Assembly (NCBI GenBank): GCA_029964075.1
Contig: CM057136.1
Coordinates: forward strand, 16,108,381 to 16,172,380
DNA from: Patiria pectinifera
Taxonomy: Eukaryota > Echinodermata > Asteroidea > Valvatida > Asterinidae
DNA: 64,000 bases
Reading direction: 5' to 3'
Shown piece by piece: positions 11,488 to 24,704 of this stretch. The notes under the pieces are model-generated. The model was not told where the DNA came from. It saw only the letters and a list, made by a program, of their open reading frames with translations, and searched no databases. Position 1 is the first letter of the stretch, and every line of letters begins with the position of its first letter. Made by a program: the position numbers and the translations under genes.

Positions 11488-13453
11488 TTCTTCGACGTTA
11501 AGTAAAACCCACGCTTTCGTCTCTGGCAAACGGGATGATCGAATCACTCTCATATAAAATACACAAAAAAATATCTCATTGCGGACAATAAGTTTTTGTT
11601 GTTGTTGCAATATACCTCGGCAATTGTTGGCTGTGCCAAAATCCATAGAAGTATTTTTGTACACTGTCTTTGAATGAAGTGATTTATTGTGGTGTGAAAG
11701 TTTTTAAATTGTTTATACTACAGTGGGGTCTGTGTCCTTTATAACTGTTCAGATATGATACTTGTATACCGCTTTCTGCTATAATTAACAAATAGTTTAT
11801 CCTAAGATAAAACTAACAAATTGAGATTACATATGCCAGTATTGTCAGCCGATATTTGTTTTCGACTCCTCACAATGTACATCTATTATGTCTTATGTCG
11901 TCCTTTTTATTGTGCTTGAATTCACTAAAAATACTTATACTAAATTAATTGTAGTAATGAATTAAATTTTATATAGCACAGAACTGTTATGTAGTAAGGA
12001 TCAATTATCCTCTAATTATCATTAAAACTAATATGAATACATATACTCAGTATAATATTTTATTAAGTATTTCTAACATGTGCAAAATTATGTTGAAAGA
12101 TGACATAGGCTATCTGAAAGTTTCAACTTTCCGTCTATAGATAGTAGCTATATACAAACTGAAACCGCTTTGAAACCTTTGGTATAAAACGTATTATAAG
12201 CATTATAATATAATAATTATTATTAATATACCATCAGTGTCTTTATGTTACCAAAACATTAAGCTGATTTTATTTCTCCCAAGTTTATAAGGCCAAAAGC
12301 CGAGTACTAATTGGTCGTCCTTTTTTAATTAATAATGCAAACAAAAATCGTTCCAGCAGGATGATTAAAAAAGAAAGCCACCTGGATTAATGATTTGTTT
12401 CCTAAAAAAACAATCAAATTTGATGCACCAACGATGATGTCTCAAAAGAGCATATTGGTCTACTCATCTGAAGAAAGAAGCATTACTGAAATGGATCCAT
12501 ATGCTATTAGAAGTTACTCAAAGAATTTTTACTAACAGAACATATTTTTTATAGCTGAGTGAGGATTTTAGGCTACACATAGGCGGTTGAGTCCATAATG
12601 GAATTTTATTTTTACTGGCTAGATTTTGTGTTTTGAATTTGAAGGCCATGCAGTCAACTGTTGTATCCCTGAAAAAGATTGATGTCGATTTTTGTCTGGT
12701 TTCCTTTGCAAGATCTCGTTTATTCTCTGAGATGCGAAAACGGCCATGTTTCATTGTATATTATGTTGTTGTTTTTAACTCGTGTGACGGTTTAGATCGC
12801 TGATATTTTAATGTTTTTTATATTAAAATAGGCATAACGTGGGAATATGTAAGTGTATGAAAATGACGTAAATTTCCACAAATACTAGTCAATAACATTT
12901 AATACCTTTAACCCTATGTTATTTTTATGAAATGGAGCGAGCCACATAAGCCTATTTTTTAATTATTTTTTTCTAAGTCGGTCACTTTAATTTTTGACTC
13001 GCATTGTATGTATACGTTTGTACAAGCAATCCCCAGGGTAGGGAATTATCACTGTGAAAGAGACAATCCCCATAGGTTAGGGTAATCCGAGTGGGGGAGG
13101 GGAGGACATGTAACCTACATTTACTTGATACGAGTATCACTCAGAAATCCGGATTCAGGTCAAATGGTAAAAATAAAACAGTTACATGTGAATTTGAACT
13201 CAATGAAATCTGTGTCTACCACTTTAAATTCCTCATTGACACGTTCATCAGTCATGCGGGGAAAAGGCTTTTTCCTAATTTTTTCCCCTCTGTATTATCA
13301 CGAAGCTTTTGTACTCGGAAGCCAGCAAAGTTTTCACGTACGTGGAAAAGACTCTGATAAAAGTTCATAGATGCTCAGCGGGCCATGAGCTTCAGTTTCA
13401 GTTTGGCATTTGGCAAGTCCAGACTCTTGGTGTAAACACGCAGTGAAACTGTC
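11488..13453. other. AT-rich intergenic DNA without a recognised gene
   Basis: Very AT-rich sequence with short homopolymers and no frame longer than about 90 codons that looks coding. The first part is probably 3' UTR of the preceding transcription unit. The last few hundred bases before 13454 should hold the promoter of the next gene; I see no TATA box I would defend. Confidence 0.5.
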
Positions 13454-16400
13454 ATGGAGCCGTATGAGAGAATTCAGTTGGAAAGGCTGTTGAGGGAATT
13501 CGATTTGTACTTGCATAATGGCACGGCGATCAGCAAACCTGCTGCGGTGGCTGTCACCTCGTTTGACGGGGATGTTTTCTCGCCGTGTCCCGTTGAAGCC
13601 GAGTATTCGGAAGAGGCGGCTAGGTACGAACAGGTGCGCGAGATGGCTGGGACGGGGAACGGACGCAGGTTGGACGATTTACTGGGGGAGTTCAAAGAGG
13701 AAGGATGGTTGCGGGACTGGAGGAGTGAGGGGAATCTGACTCTGTATGCTGACGCCATTACGGATGGCTATATAGGTGAGATTTGATTCGATTTGATTTG
13801 ATATATTTTTTGATTTATTTTATGGCCATTGCTGTTTGCTGCTGCAGCTGTTTTAGTTGCTGCTGCAGTTGAAGTTGCTGTTTTTTTCTCTGTCACCGGT
13901 GGCGTATCCAGCTTATTATGCCGGGGGGGGGGCAAAATAAAGACTTTACTGATCGACGTCTGAACCGTCTTAATACCGTCTTTAAATATGCCTCCAAAGC
14001 CCGCCAGGGGTCAAGTTGCCCCTCCCCCTTGATACACCACTTTCTGTCACTGCTATCTTCACTGTTGATGTTTGTACTGTTTTTTTCTCAGATGTAGCTG
14101 CTGCTACTGTTGTTGTTTTTCGTTTGTTTGTTGCTTGTTCCAATTTGTTGTTTGAGTTTGCAGCTCTTGCCGTAAGACAAAACAGCAAGTATGTAATGGT
14201 AATTTTGTATGTGGTGATCAATGGTAGGCCTATATGTACATTAAAAATGGCGCAAGGGATATGTTCGTGATAACTAAATATTTGGTAGGCTACCTGCACT
14301 AGCTGTTTGTACAGTTGAAGAAATGAGTTCCTACCACAATTGGAATATTTTATTCGGTTGAGGGCAAAACTTGAACTAGATTCTTTCACTGTCCCTGAGG
14401 TTTTTTAATCAATCATTGGCAAAGGCCGGCTGAGTCTGAACGCATAATCTGATCATTGACCGTGACTGCCAAAGCAGTGAAATATAACTCAGTCGTATAA
14501 AGCTAGCTTGGCTGGCTTAAATATAAAATAGATTTAATTAAATTGAAAAATGGAAGTAACCACTTGCACCTTGAAATGATTAGTTGGTGTATCTCAAGGG
14601 TTGCCCATGACAAATCCAGTTTGTGATGGCGAGCAATAATGATTGCTTTGTTGATAAAGAAAGCCTCAACAAATGAGCTCTTTCAGCTAAGTTTTCAACT
14701 TCGGGGTCGTCCTATCGAGGTCAGTCGCATCGCTGGTTACCAATAGCTGTACCTATCACAATGCGCAACTGGGAGCCAGTACGTTAAAGTTTCGTGATGG
14801 CATTAGATGATAAGACCTACTTCCATGGCACTTTGATGTTTAGTGCATAGCTGCAAAGTGCGTCATCAAATTTACATCAACCTTTTGTTGAATCAACTAA
14901 TTGTACTTATTCGGACTTGCTCCAGAAAGCGGAATAACATCGCATGGGGTTTTCAAATTATTCATGCTACCTTGATCGACATATTCCAGTACCCAAGCCT
15001 TCAGGACAAAACATTTTTTTTATGTAAAGGCACTAGGCCTAAAGGTTTATTTTACTTAACGTTAAAAGTATACCTACGATTCGAAAAACAAACAAAAACC
15101 ACAGACAATCGGAATTCATCAAAGTTTATTAGCTTATACCTTCATCTTCCATCATTTCCATTCTGATCTACAGACATAATCANNNNNNNNNNNNNNNNNN
15201 NNNNNNNNNNNNNNNNNNNNNNNNNNNNNNNNNNNNNNNNNNNNNNNNNNNNNNNNNNNNNNNNNNNNNNNNNNNNNNNNNNNNNNNNNNNNNNNNNNNN
15301 NNNNNNNNNNNNNNNNNNNNNNNNNNNNNNNNNNNNNNNNNNNNNNNNNNNNNNNNNNNNNNNNNNNNNNNNNNNNNNNNNNNNNNNNNNNNNNNNNNNN
15401 NNNNNNNNNNNNNNNNNNNNNNNNNNNNNNNNNNNNNNNNNNNNNNNNNNNNNNNNNNNNNNNNNNNNNNNNNNNNNNNNNNNNNNNNNNNNNNNNNNNN
15501 NNNNNNNNNNNNNNNNNNNNNNNNNNNNNNNNNNNNNNNNNNNNNNNNNNNNNNNNNNNNNNNNNNNNNNNNNNNNNNNNNNNNNNNNNNNNNNNNNNNN
15601 NNNNNNNNNNNNNNNNNNNNNNNNNNNNNNNNNNNNNNNNNNNNNNNNNNNNNNNNNNNNNNNNNNNNNNNNNNNNNNNNNNGGTTTAAGTGAATTATTT
15701 AGCCGGGTGTGAAGTTGGAACTGATTGAAAAAGTTGCACTTTGTGGGAACTCGGATAATAGTTTGTGTAGGCGTTTGATACATTCCCCGTTCCGATGTTC
15801 ATTAAAGCGAATTGAAGGGAAAAGGCATTGAACTGTTTGAATAAAGTACGTGGGTAGAACTGATCAAACAATATGAAACAATATTGATTGGATCGATTTT
15901 TTTTGGGGGGGGGGGCAATGAATCCCAACAAAGACACCTTCACCCCGCAAAAAAGTGAAATTATTTTGCACAATTTGTCGTACGTCACTGGCGCCCAATA
16001 CAAGCAAACATGTAAATGCAGTTAGTTGTATGCGCAAATTCAAATGCACTAAATGCCTCTATACCGAGCACTGCAGCTCGCCTGTACAAATTCATCTTTT
16101 TTCCCCTTCTCAATACGCCCCTTGACCCGAGGTCAGCTCCTCCCACCTACTAACCCCTCCTTCCGCTTCGGATTATCTAGTCTCTCCCTCGAGGCGTTCT
16201 TCAATTTCCCCGAGGAGGCCGCATATACAGATAACAGTGATAACTTATGGCATCTGAAATCCTCTCTCGGTTCTTTTTCTACAGGAAGTGATGATAGATC
16301 CACTACGGTACGAGGCTAGCTCTGTAGGCCATGGACTCGGTGCGATCTCCCCGCGGAAAGTCACGAGGGACACGGAGGGAAACAGAGATTCTGGTAGGTT

Positions 16401-17980
16401 CGTGATTATTGAAGGAATTTACTCATCCACCGGAATGGTTTGGTAAATTGCTCAGCTATTTTTAGAGGAGACATTTCAATAATGCCCTTTTTAGGTACAG
16501 CTATCATAGTCTTTCATCAAAGCTGAGAAATGGGTGTGGACCGTCTCAGCCAATAAGTATCGCTGATGATGAACATTCTATACGTCATTGAAGCAACCCC
16601 CCCTCCAAAAAAAACCATGCAATGCTATTGACTCCTTTAGGGATCCAAATGTTAAACAGACGTGAATCCAAGGTATTGACGATAGTTTACACGTTACCTT
16701 ACTTTAGAAATTATGTTTGTAATCTTGACATTTTGGAATTGGAGCAAAGAATAGTTTCAGAACTTGAAATTGGCGTCGTAAACAACGTAGAATTCTTTAT
16801 CAATCACCGCCATGGGTTTGCAATCTGTGTCAGATACTGTATCTTGAACCCAATTCTACAGACCCCTTGTCCCCACGGGGTGGGTCTTGTCACAAACTCG
16901 ACCCACGCATCAGGCAGCTACGGCAGGCAGGAAGCACATGTAGCTAGCGATTCGCGAAGCCGGTAGGCCTGGCACGGTTGAAATTTGGGACTGGTTTCCC
17001 CCCATCAACTTTCCCCTTTAAAAAAATGACAGATGGTTTTAAACCGGAGACCTGACCAGGGCAATGACTTCGATTTTTTGGGGGGCCGGGTTCCCCCCCC
17101 CCTAAAGTCGGGTTTAAAGTTGTTGATCGTTACCCTCCTCTGTTTCTTTCAATTTATGCCTACTTTACACTGATGCACAACTAAAACTGTTCTCTTTCGC
17201 GCGGACCCAAAGCTAAAGCTCCAAAAAAGTGTCCTAGTTCCTATAACTTGCCCTCAGGCGGGATTGACCAATTTAAAACGGTAGAGGTTCCTCTAAGTGG
17301 GTTATCCATGTTGGGCAGATTTCGACTGACCAATATGTCAGAAATAGTGTTTCTTTGATCTTCTGACGGTAAGAACAGTCTATTGATCGAAAACTCAACT
17401 TAAGTTGTAGAGAGCAAGTCTCTTCCTGGTTCTTCTCAGAGTCACACTGCTCTTTTAGACAGACTCTTCGTTTGGCCATAGGATCCGCAAACTTTTCCCA
17501 ATATTTGCTACCAAACAAAAACTCACTTTAATTCATATTTTGTACTTCCGTACAGGTGGTGAACCATCGAAAGGCAAGCAGACATCACGTGATCGCATAC
17601 CAATCCTCGTCGGCAGAAAAAGGCGCGAGAACCCCAAACTCCGATCACCAGACGAGCCAATGGGAGCGCATCTACCACAGAGGCCGTGGCTTGGCAACGA
17701 TTGCACGCGCGTCCAACCCCCGTCCAATCCTACCGTAGTCGCTGGTATCATAGGCGGGGCACTAGCCTTCTTCCTGGTGGTAGTTCTGACCATCGTGTAC
17801 TGCTCCTACCGCAACCACCCTCCGTCAGACACGAGGAAGAGACTAGCGGAGATGTACGCTTACATGAGAGGACTGGAGGAGGTGTGGGTGGGCGTGGCCA
17901 ATACCGGAACCAACGTGGATACTGAAAGTGCTAAATACCAGGAATGGCAAAAGATGAACAAAGGCTACATGGTGGTCTGA
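13454..17980 (+). CDS. Unrecognised single-pass membrane protein
   Basis: I do not recognise the family. Proposed exons are 13454-13775, 16289-16393 and 17556-17980, giving 283 residues. The N-terminal 107 residues are acidic and leucine-rich (MEPYERIQLERLLREFDLYL) with no signal peptide. Exon 3 has a basic stretch (GRKRRENPK), then a strong transmembrane segment near residues 202-225 (VVAGIIGGALAFFLVVVL) followed by YCSYRN and a tail of about 58 residues ending in MNKGYMVV. The orientation suggests a signal-anchor or tail-in membrane protein. The exon 2 to exon 3 junction is phase-consistent. Exon 1 to exon 2 works only if the acceptor is GAAG at 16288; the better-looking acceptor CTACAG at 16284 gives a stop. 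A 500-N gap in intron 1 could hide a joining exon. AATAAA at 18112 supports the 3' end. Confidence 0.62.
15183..15682. other. Assembly gap of 500 N
   Basis: Exactly 500 consecutive N, a conventional placeholder length, so the true gap size is unknown. It lies in intron 1 of the unrecognised membrane protein gene and may hide an exon. The apparent open frame across it on the minus strand is an artefact. Confidence 0.98.
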
Positions 17981-19536
17981 ACAAACTCCTCTCAAAATGA
18001 ACAATGCCTCTGAGCTGAACAAAAGAGGGCGCTGTAACGACCCTATTTTTTGGATAGGCTATACAAACAGTAGAAATAATGAAACTACTGAGTACTTTAC
18101 TTCAGTCCATAAATAAAAGACTGTGAAAATGTAATTTTTGAATCATGGTAAATGTAATTCTGTCAAACTTGGATTCACGGGGTTTGTTTTACCCCTCCCC
18201 AAATGACGGTCGTTACAACGCCCCCAATCGGTGGCCTGTTGTCATTGTGGATGGCACTCTCATTTCACAACCGTGAACAAAGATGGTTACATTTTGACCA
18301 GGACTCCCATAACAGGGACACAAAATGACTGTCTTAGCAATCGTACGAGTGCACTAGCACCATCATTGCATACTGCGTCCATTTTGTGTCCAGCTTTTCG
18401 GACAGCGTTGTGTGCACATAGCGCCCTCTGTTGATACGCAGAGACGCCCTCGTTGGTGTTTTCGGTGCCTGTCTCAGTTGAATGAACGTGATAATAATGT
18501 GAATAAAGCAGACAAATTTCTTCTGTCTTCTGTATTGTAAGAGACATATTTGATAACGAATTAAAGGCATGTCGTGTAAAAAGAAATTATAATAAATCAA
18601 TAATGATTTTGAAGAAAAAACCAAGAGCTGATCGTCATGTTCTTGTTACGGTTGGTATTGTTGCATATTTTAACAACACTAGGAGAACTAAGTACGGATT
18701 AAGACGCAGAGGTATGCAGAACAACTGCAAAGACATTTCGTCATTGGAATAACAACACGGCTTGTAAAGCTCTGTGTATAAGTATTCGCTTCTGGCATGA
18801 CTTCATGTGCCACGCTGCAGCTTCTCACGCCGCAATTTGACTGTTCTAGATGTGTCGATCAATAACTACTCGCACCCAGATTATACATCATTCTAGTTAC
18901 TGAATAGACCTCCAGAGAGCTCTAATATAAACCTACCGCACCCCGAGAGATTTCAGTCCTAGTTACTTATTCTGCTTACAAGCAAGGCTTGAGTAAGCGG
19001 AGAACCGGCTCCAATAATGCATGTAATGGGTAAGTAAATTCAAGTGTACCAATAATGATAAAGATGGAGGGAACGAAAAAAAGGTTCTCATTGCCATACA
19101 GAGAATTTTTTAAGACTGATTGCTTTCAAAAAGCTCTCACGATGATATGTGTCACGCAAAAACGTAGCCTATATACCAAGGGGTTCCATTGCCAAAATCA
19201 GGGAATAAACCGAACTCAGTGGAGACGAAACCAAAGTTTGAGAAAATTGTCGAGAATTTGACGCACCGTGGATTTTGCATAGCGCCCTCAAGTGATGTCA
19301 CGTCGTGTATGTACGTACGCCGCCTGGCCAAGTTGGCGGAATGTTTGTCAAACTACACGGAAAAACACTCGAAAGCATCGCGTAGCTCACATAAACTAAA
19401 GAGAAAATTCACTTCCAAGTGGAATGAGGTCAGTCAGCCTCTGGTAGGAGGTAGTTTAATTCTCTATCGTAAAACAGTACTGGTCATAAACAGCGACACC
19501 GGCTGATTTTCTTAGCCCACCGAGCAGCGTGTCGAC
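17981..19536. other. 3' UTR and spacer before the SLC35D gene
   Basis: The first 140 bp hold the 3' UTR of the preceding gene, ending near AATAAA at 18112-18117. The rest is spacer with three GCGCCCTC-type motifs (about 18024, 18420 and 19281) and no recognised gene. The last few hundred bases upstream of ATG 19537 are GC-richer and should contain the transporter promoter. Confidence 0.5.
18112..18117 (+). promoter_or_regulatory. Candidate polyadenylation signal of the unrecognised membrane gene
   Basis: AATAAA about 130 bp after the stop codon at 17980, at a normal distance. Confidence 0.6.
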
Positions 19537-21757
19537 ATGACGACAGTACCGGGCCAGTCAGCGCGCTGGTCCGGTGTCAGCGCCGCCGTATTTTACGGTG
19601 TACTTTCCGGCTCCATGTCGTTCGTCAACAAGGTCGTCTTGAGCACTTTGGGCTTCCATTTCCCGTGTTTCATCATGTTGTGTCAGATGGTAGGTGTCCA
19701 TTTCTTTTACTCACATGGTTATTTTTTTAGCAGTTTAGTCACAAACTTCTTTGCTACTGCTAGAGCAAAATATACGAAGGGGATATTTTTAAAAAATAAA
19801 CAGCACCAGCCTTGAAGTTGGGTTGGACTGACCATGGAGGTACCTCCATGGACTGACATTTTAACAGACTTAAGTCAATACAGATTATTTACACTGTTCT
19901 TCTATGGTTGTATAGAATTTGCAGTAGGGCTGTTGCCTATTGATAATAACTATGTATCGATTTGAATATTCAGGAAGGAAATTCAGTGTTAGGCTATATA
20001 ACTTATAATAAAATAATGTTAATAAAAAGAAAATATCAAGCTGATTTTTTTTCTTGAATTTTGTGCGTGTGTGTGTGTGTAGTATCTGAAATATCGTCAA
20101 AGTTTTAATCTAATTTGAATTAAGTTCTATTATCTGTTTATAATATTAGCAAGTTTGCTCCTTTTTAATTCTCCTTCATTTCCCTTTAGATTTTCACAGC
20201 ATCTGTCTTCAAATGCCTTGGCATCTTAGGTCACCTCTGCCTCCCTCCAGCTACCTTCACCAACCTCAAGCTGTGCTGGCTGCCTTCCATCCTGGGTCTG
20301 TTCCACTCCGTCCTGTCCCTCCACGCCTTGGGCGGGATGAACGTGGCCATGTACACCATTCTCAAACGCTGCGTGCCGCTGATGAATCTGTTATTGACGC
20401 CTTGTCTGCTGCAGAAGGGAGCACCTCGTCTGCCTGTGGTTGGGTCCGTCATGGTCATGACTGCAGGATGTGTGTTTACAGGTTTGTTCCTAAATAAAAC
20501 CTTGAAGGGAAAGATTTCCATATACGAAGTTCACTCAACACCCTGTGTACAAACCCTATGAGATTGGACTGAAAAATTCTAAGTGTTTTCTAAGAAAATG
20601 CTTGTATTTTTTTCTAAGAAAATGCTTGTATTTTTTAACTTCTCAAATTGACTTTGATGACATGAAATTGCTATCTGGGGGCTTGTTAGTCAATACAGCG
20701 GAAAATTAGTGAACTTCGTATATGGAAATCTTTCCCCTTGAAGTTTCGATTTGGCGTCACCAAATTCAAATTAGAAATTGGATTTGAATCATAATGTCTG
20801 ATTCTGGATCCTGGAAGTCAACAGGTCTATTTCTAGGGTGGGAAGGGGGCTGTCGTTTTTTGGGGGTTTTTTTTGGCGAGCATACTTGCATTTGTCTAGT
20901 CAACAATTGTAACAGATGCAAAAGCCAATAAAATGCATGTTTTTTTTTAAATTAAAGCAACTGCTATATGCCAAGTGTAACACATAGTTTTAGGTGCTGT
21001 GATAAGTGTAACATATTGTGGCAACTTCAGAGTCAGCATATTTATTCGAGCTAAATGTTCAGATTCTTCAGAACAAACGACATTCAACTTTACAGACATA
21101 AATGCAAATCAACTGACTGTGTACTTATTTTCTGTCTCCATGCTTCATTTCTTCCTTGCAGGTCTTGGCGATTTGACCTTTGACCTTATAGCCTACACAT
21201 TCGGCATGCTGAGCGTCTTCTCTCAATCCTTGTACCTGACCCTGGTTCAGAGCCTCGGCTCGCAGCACGAAACTCTATCAGCGGCCGACATCGCGTACCT
21301 CAACAGCCTCAACTGCATACCACTCTTGCTTCTCTACACAACAGCTACGTCCGAGTTCACCCAAATCTTGGATTTCCCAGATTTACATTCCATTAAGTTC
21401 CTTGTGGCATTTCTTGTGGTGATTTCCATGGGATGCGCTTTGAACTACTCAGTCTTTCTCTGCACCACCCTGACCTCTGCCCTCACGCTGAGCGTGGTGG
21501 GGGTCATGAAGAGTGTAGTGGTTGTGATGGTTGGGCTGTTCACCTTCGGCGGTGTGCAGCTCAGTATGCTAGGCGGAATGGGGGTCACCTTGAACACGCT
21601 AGGGAGTGGCTGGTACACGTATGCAAAGTACCAGGAAAAGATCGGTAGTGTCAAGATGGATGTGGGATCCGCAACTCAGGAGTCGGTTTCCGAGTTCACA
21701 ATGGGCAATGGTCATTTGACAAACAACCAGGCTTTGACAGGCATGAAAGTCACATGA
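19537..21757 (+). CDS. SLC35D3: SLC35D3-like nucleotide-sugar transporter
   Basis: Three exons, 19537-19689, 20190-20481 and 21162-21757, with phases 0 and 1 matching, encode a complete protein of 346 residues with about ten hydrophobic segments. Family marks: SFVNKVVLSTLGFHFP in the first helix pair; the repeat-like GGMNVAMYTILKRCVPLMNL; GLGDLTFDLIAYTFGMLSVF at the exon 3 start; and near the end TSALTLSVVGVMKSVVVVMV then GVTLNTLGSGWYTYAKYQ, which parallels the VGVVKS and NTLGS-YAKF blocks I associate with SLC35D3. SLC35 proteins exchange nucleotide sugars for nucleoside monophosphates across Golgi or ER membranes; SLC35D3 itself is linked to vesicle and platelet-granule biology with an uncertain substrate. 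The D subfamily is well supported; assignment to D3 rather than another D member is less certain. Confidence 0.88.
20501..20743. mobile_element. MITE, copy 1, with terminal inverted repeats
   Basis: The element begins CTTGAAGGGAAAGATTTCCA and ends with the reverse complement, with TIRs of about 35 bp (…TATACGAAGTTCACT inward). It has no coding capacity. Inside, a 24-bp segment containing TAAGAAAATGCTTGTATTTT is tandemly duplicated. It sits in intron 2 of the SLC35D3-like gene. A second copy in the opposite orientation lies at 35138-35341. Confidence 0.8.
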
Positions 21758-24704
21758 TAATAAATGCCTGCCATGCTATAAATGTAGAGGGCGCCCTATG
21801 ACCTGCTCATGAGACATGAGGAAAGGCACATACACAAGGACTTTGGAATTCACCTTCACGGTTGTTTTGTACATGTATTTTAAGCTTCCAACATGAGATA
21901 CAGATGAATATATTTTTTAGTGTGTTCCAGAGGGTTTTTTTTTAATTTGGAAATCTTGTAATTTCTTTAATTTTGATTTGAATTATTCTGTGTGCTTTGC
22001 CACTGCAATATATGTGATTTTATTCAACTATGCAATTTATTTACATTTTTAATTGAGTTAGTAATTAAGACTTATTATTCCACATTAGTTAGCACTTTTG
22101 GTCAGTATTCCGATATATTCAGGATTTTATGTGAATAACTATAAGTTTTCAATGTGCCATTGATCATTTGAAATGGCCCACCGTGCTGCTTGGATTTTGA
22201 AGTTTTCACAAAGTTTTCAGATAGATAGGGTTTTATAATGAATCAGGTTGTAATATTGAACTTTATCATTCCTATTCTTTGTCTCAAAAGATGTTCCAAA
22301 ATTAATCACGAAGGAGCCGATTTTCTCCTTGCAGAAGATTTCTCACAATAACTTGTGCTTAGCGCAACTGTAATGAAATAAACCAAACGTTTGCATAAAA
22401 AGAATCATCTACATGTAATTTTTGTTACTTGTCTCATATTGAAGTTACTTCAAAGTTGAATCACCCATTTTGTTATTGATTTTTACATGACCAAGTAAAA
22501 ACATTTTTCCAAGAAATAAAAATGTCCAAGACAGAAATGACCGAGTTCATTTGTATGTGCATGATGTCTTTTCATATTTTTCCTCAAAATGTTTGTGCCT
22601 TATATTATATTTAAATTTACTTTTCACCTAAAAAAATCCCCTTTATAAAGACATGGAAATTTCATCACACACATGTACACTTTCCAAACAAGATAAACAC
22701 AAACCAGAATCAATCTACCCTTTGGAATTAATTTATTGCCAAAAAAAACCTTTAAATGATTCAAGACACACTGACTGAAGTACAAAAATACTAAAGTTAC
22801 AAAGTTAAAGGCTAAGTATCTTTTTGAAATAAACACGCTGCACCATGACCTACAACAATAAACATTAAGTATCATAGTCACATGTAAATGTGTGTCACAT
22901 TTTCTGTGTAATTAATTAGTCATATGAAAATAGGAAAAAAAGAAACTTCTATAATAAACTTTTCATAAAGCAAATTTACAGTCATTTTGCCAAACAAAAA
23001 ATAGTAATTATGTAAGTTAGTTAAGTATTTCTACCCCGTTTCTGCTAGCTATGTACAGTTGTACTATGATGGGGTCATAGTTCATGTACCTACATGTATT
23101 TCGTGCATGAAGTGTGCACTACTCTATTACGTGTTGTACCTTTTTTTAAAATTTGAAAGGATAACCCACTCCATTTTCTCCAATTTCTTCATTCAACTTT
23201 AAAAATTTTTGTTTTTAAATATGAATACAAAAACACGATTTACAGACTTTATTTCTTGTTTTCATATTTTCACGCACTATTTCTCTGCAGGAATGTTTAG
23301 TCACTGTAACATTTCACAATAGTTGTTAGAAAATAGCTGTTATTGTTTACTTTCATAAAAAGCAAACAAACAAAAATCTTCCAGAGCCATGAATAAACCA
23401 CCAAAGCTGAAATCGGTGAGCATCTGGTCAAACAAACACACATAAACGGAAGAAATTTAAATATTTTTAAAGCAAAAAGACACATATTAACGGAAACTAG
23501 GAAATGATTTCAGATTACGTTTTATGAAGCTAACAAAATGGCATATCTTTCTTTGAACACTCAATTTGCCTTTATGCTTTCTAAACTTTTTGTAACTGAT
23601 TACAAGAGTGCAGACAAAACACTACTAGCTTTAAAGCAAGGAGTAAGTTCAGGCCAGGACCATTAGTCGACTAGTGGTTGATTTGTGATGCAACCTACGC
23701 CTACGAATGCCTCTAGTCAAACGACGGTAAAAAGTCTGGCTCCCCGTTGTATTTTATGATGTGCACAGCCATTGGTAACCAGTGATGCAACCGTTCCCCG
23801 GGCTCCAGTTCAATAGTCGATTGAGTAATCCAACCATCCTACGTTCAAGTGAAGTTATTCGAATTACAGTAAACTATAGTCTGTGCCTGAACATGCTCCA
23901 TTTTAAAGTTACATTATACATGTATGCAACCTACATACTACTACATGAAAATGTCTTTAAACAATCTGGACCCAAAAGAGCGAGTAAAAAAAACAATGAA
24001 AAAAACTAACGAGCCACACAAATTGCACAACACAGTACAGCTATGTTTACAATTGCCTTGAAATGCAATGTCGTACTTTGTTCCCATGTGTGCTATGTAC
24101 TGAGGGTCAAAAGGCTCCCATTAGAAAACGTGTAAACAAAGTACAGCAAAGTATTTCATCTTCAGCCGACTATTTGGTGCATATCTACACGTATTGAAAG
24201 ACGTATTCTCTTCGTTTCAAATTTAGGACTGTTCTAAGTTTTTAACAAAATTCAGAAGCAGGGCTAGTAATATATACACACAGCTAACACTAAAGAAAAT
24301 AATAAAGAACAAAAGCAACATGAAAAACTGCTGCCTGTGCACAAACTCTCCAAGAAGGAACATTGAACATTCATGACATTAAAATATGCCAATTGTTTGG
24401 CGATAATATAAGACAATAAGATCCCCTTACCAATGACACTTTTGTCATCAAATGACAGTCTTTGTCACGAATAACAAAGCTTGAGATCATGACTCGACAG
24501 CTGATGACAAAATCTGTCATGAAATGTCATGAACGGCATTGTCACGTTAAAGCAAATTTGACATCGGTGACAAGTCTGTCACAAAACAACAACAGCCTGT
24601 CACTAAATGCCACATGCTGATCATCAGTAATACGGCCTGTCAGTGACAATCAGTGACAAATGGTGGTTTGTCACTGATTGTCACACCCACTCGGTGACAG
24701 TCAT
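21758..24704. other. Convergent 3' UTRs and AT-rich spacer
   Basis: The transporter 3' UTR probably ends near AATAAA at 22377 or 22514. Minus-strand AATAAA-type signals occur further along, and the TGN-like gene on the minus strand ends at 24705, so its 3' UTR extends into this region from the right. From about 24430 to 24700 the sequence is a degenerate run of TGTCAC/GTGACA words. No other gene is recognised. Confidence 0.5.
22377..22382 (+). promoter_or_regulatory. Candidate polyadenylation signal of the SLC35D3-like gene
   Basis: AATAAA about 620 bp after the stop; a second AATAAA lies at 22514-22519. An early AATAAA-like word right after the stop is probably too close to be used. Confidence 0.45.

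Noticed and set aside
15142..15783. 213-codon minus-strand frame
   Set aside because: Almost entirely N; created by the assembly gap.
16053..16319. 88-codon plus-strand frame before exon 2 of the unrecognised membrane gene
   Set aside because: It is out of frame with exon 2 and runs across a strong splice acceptor at 16284; composition is not convincing.
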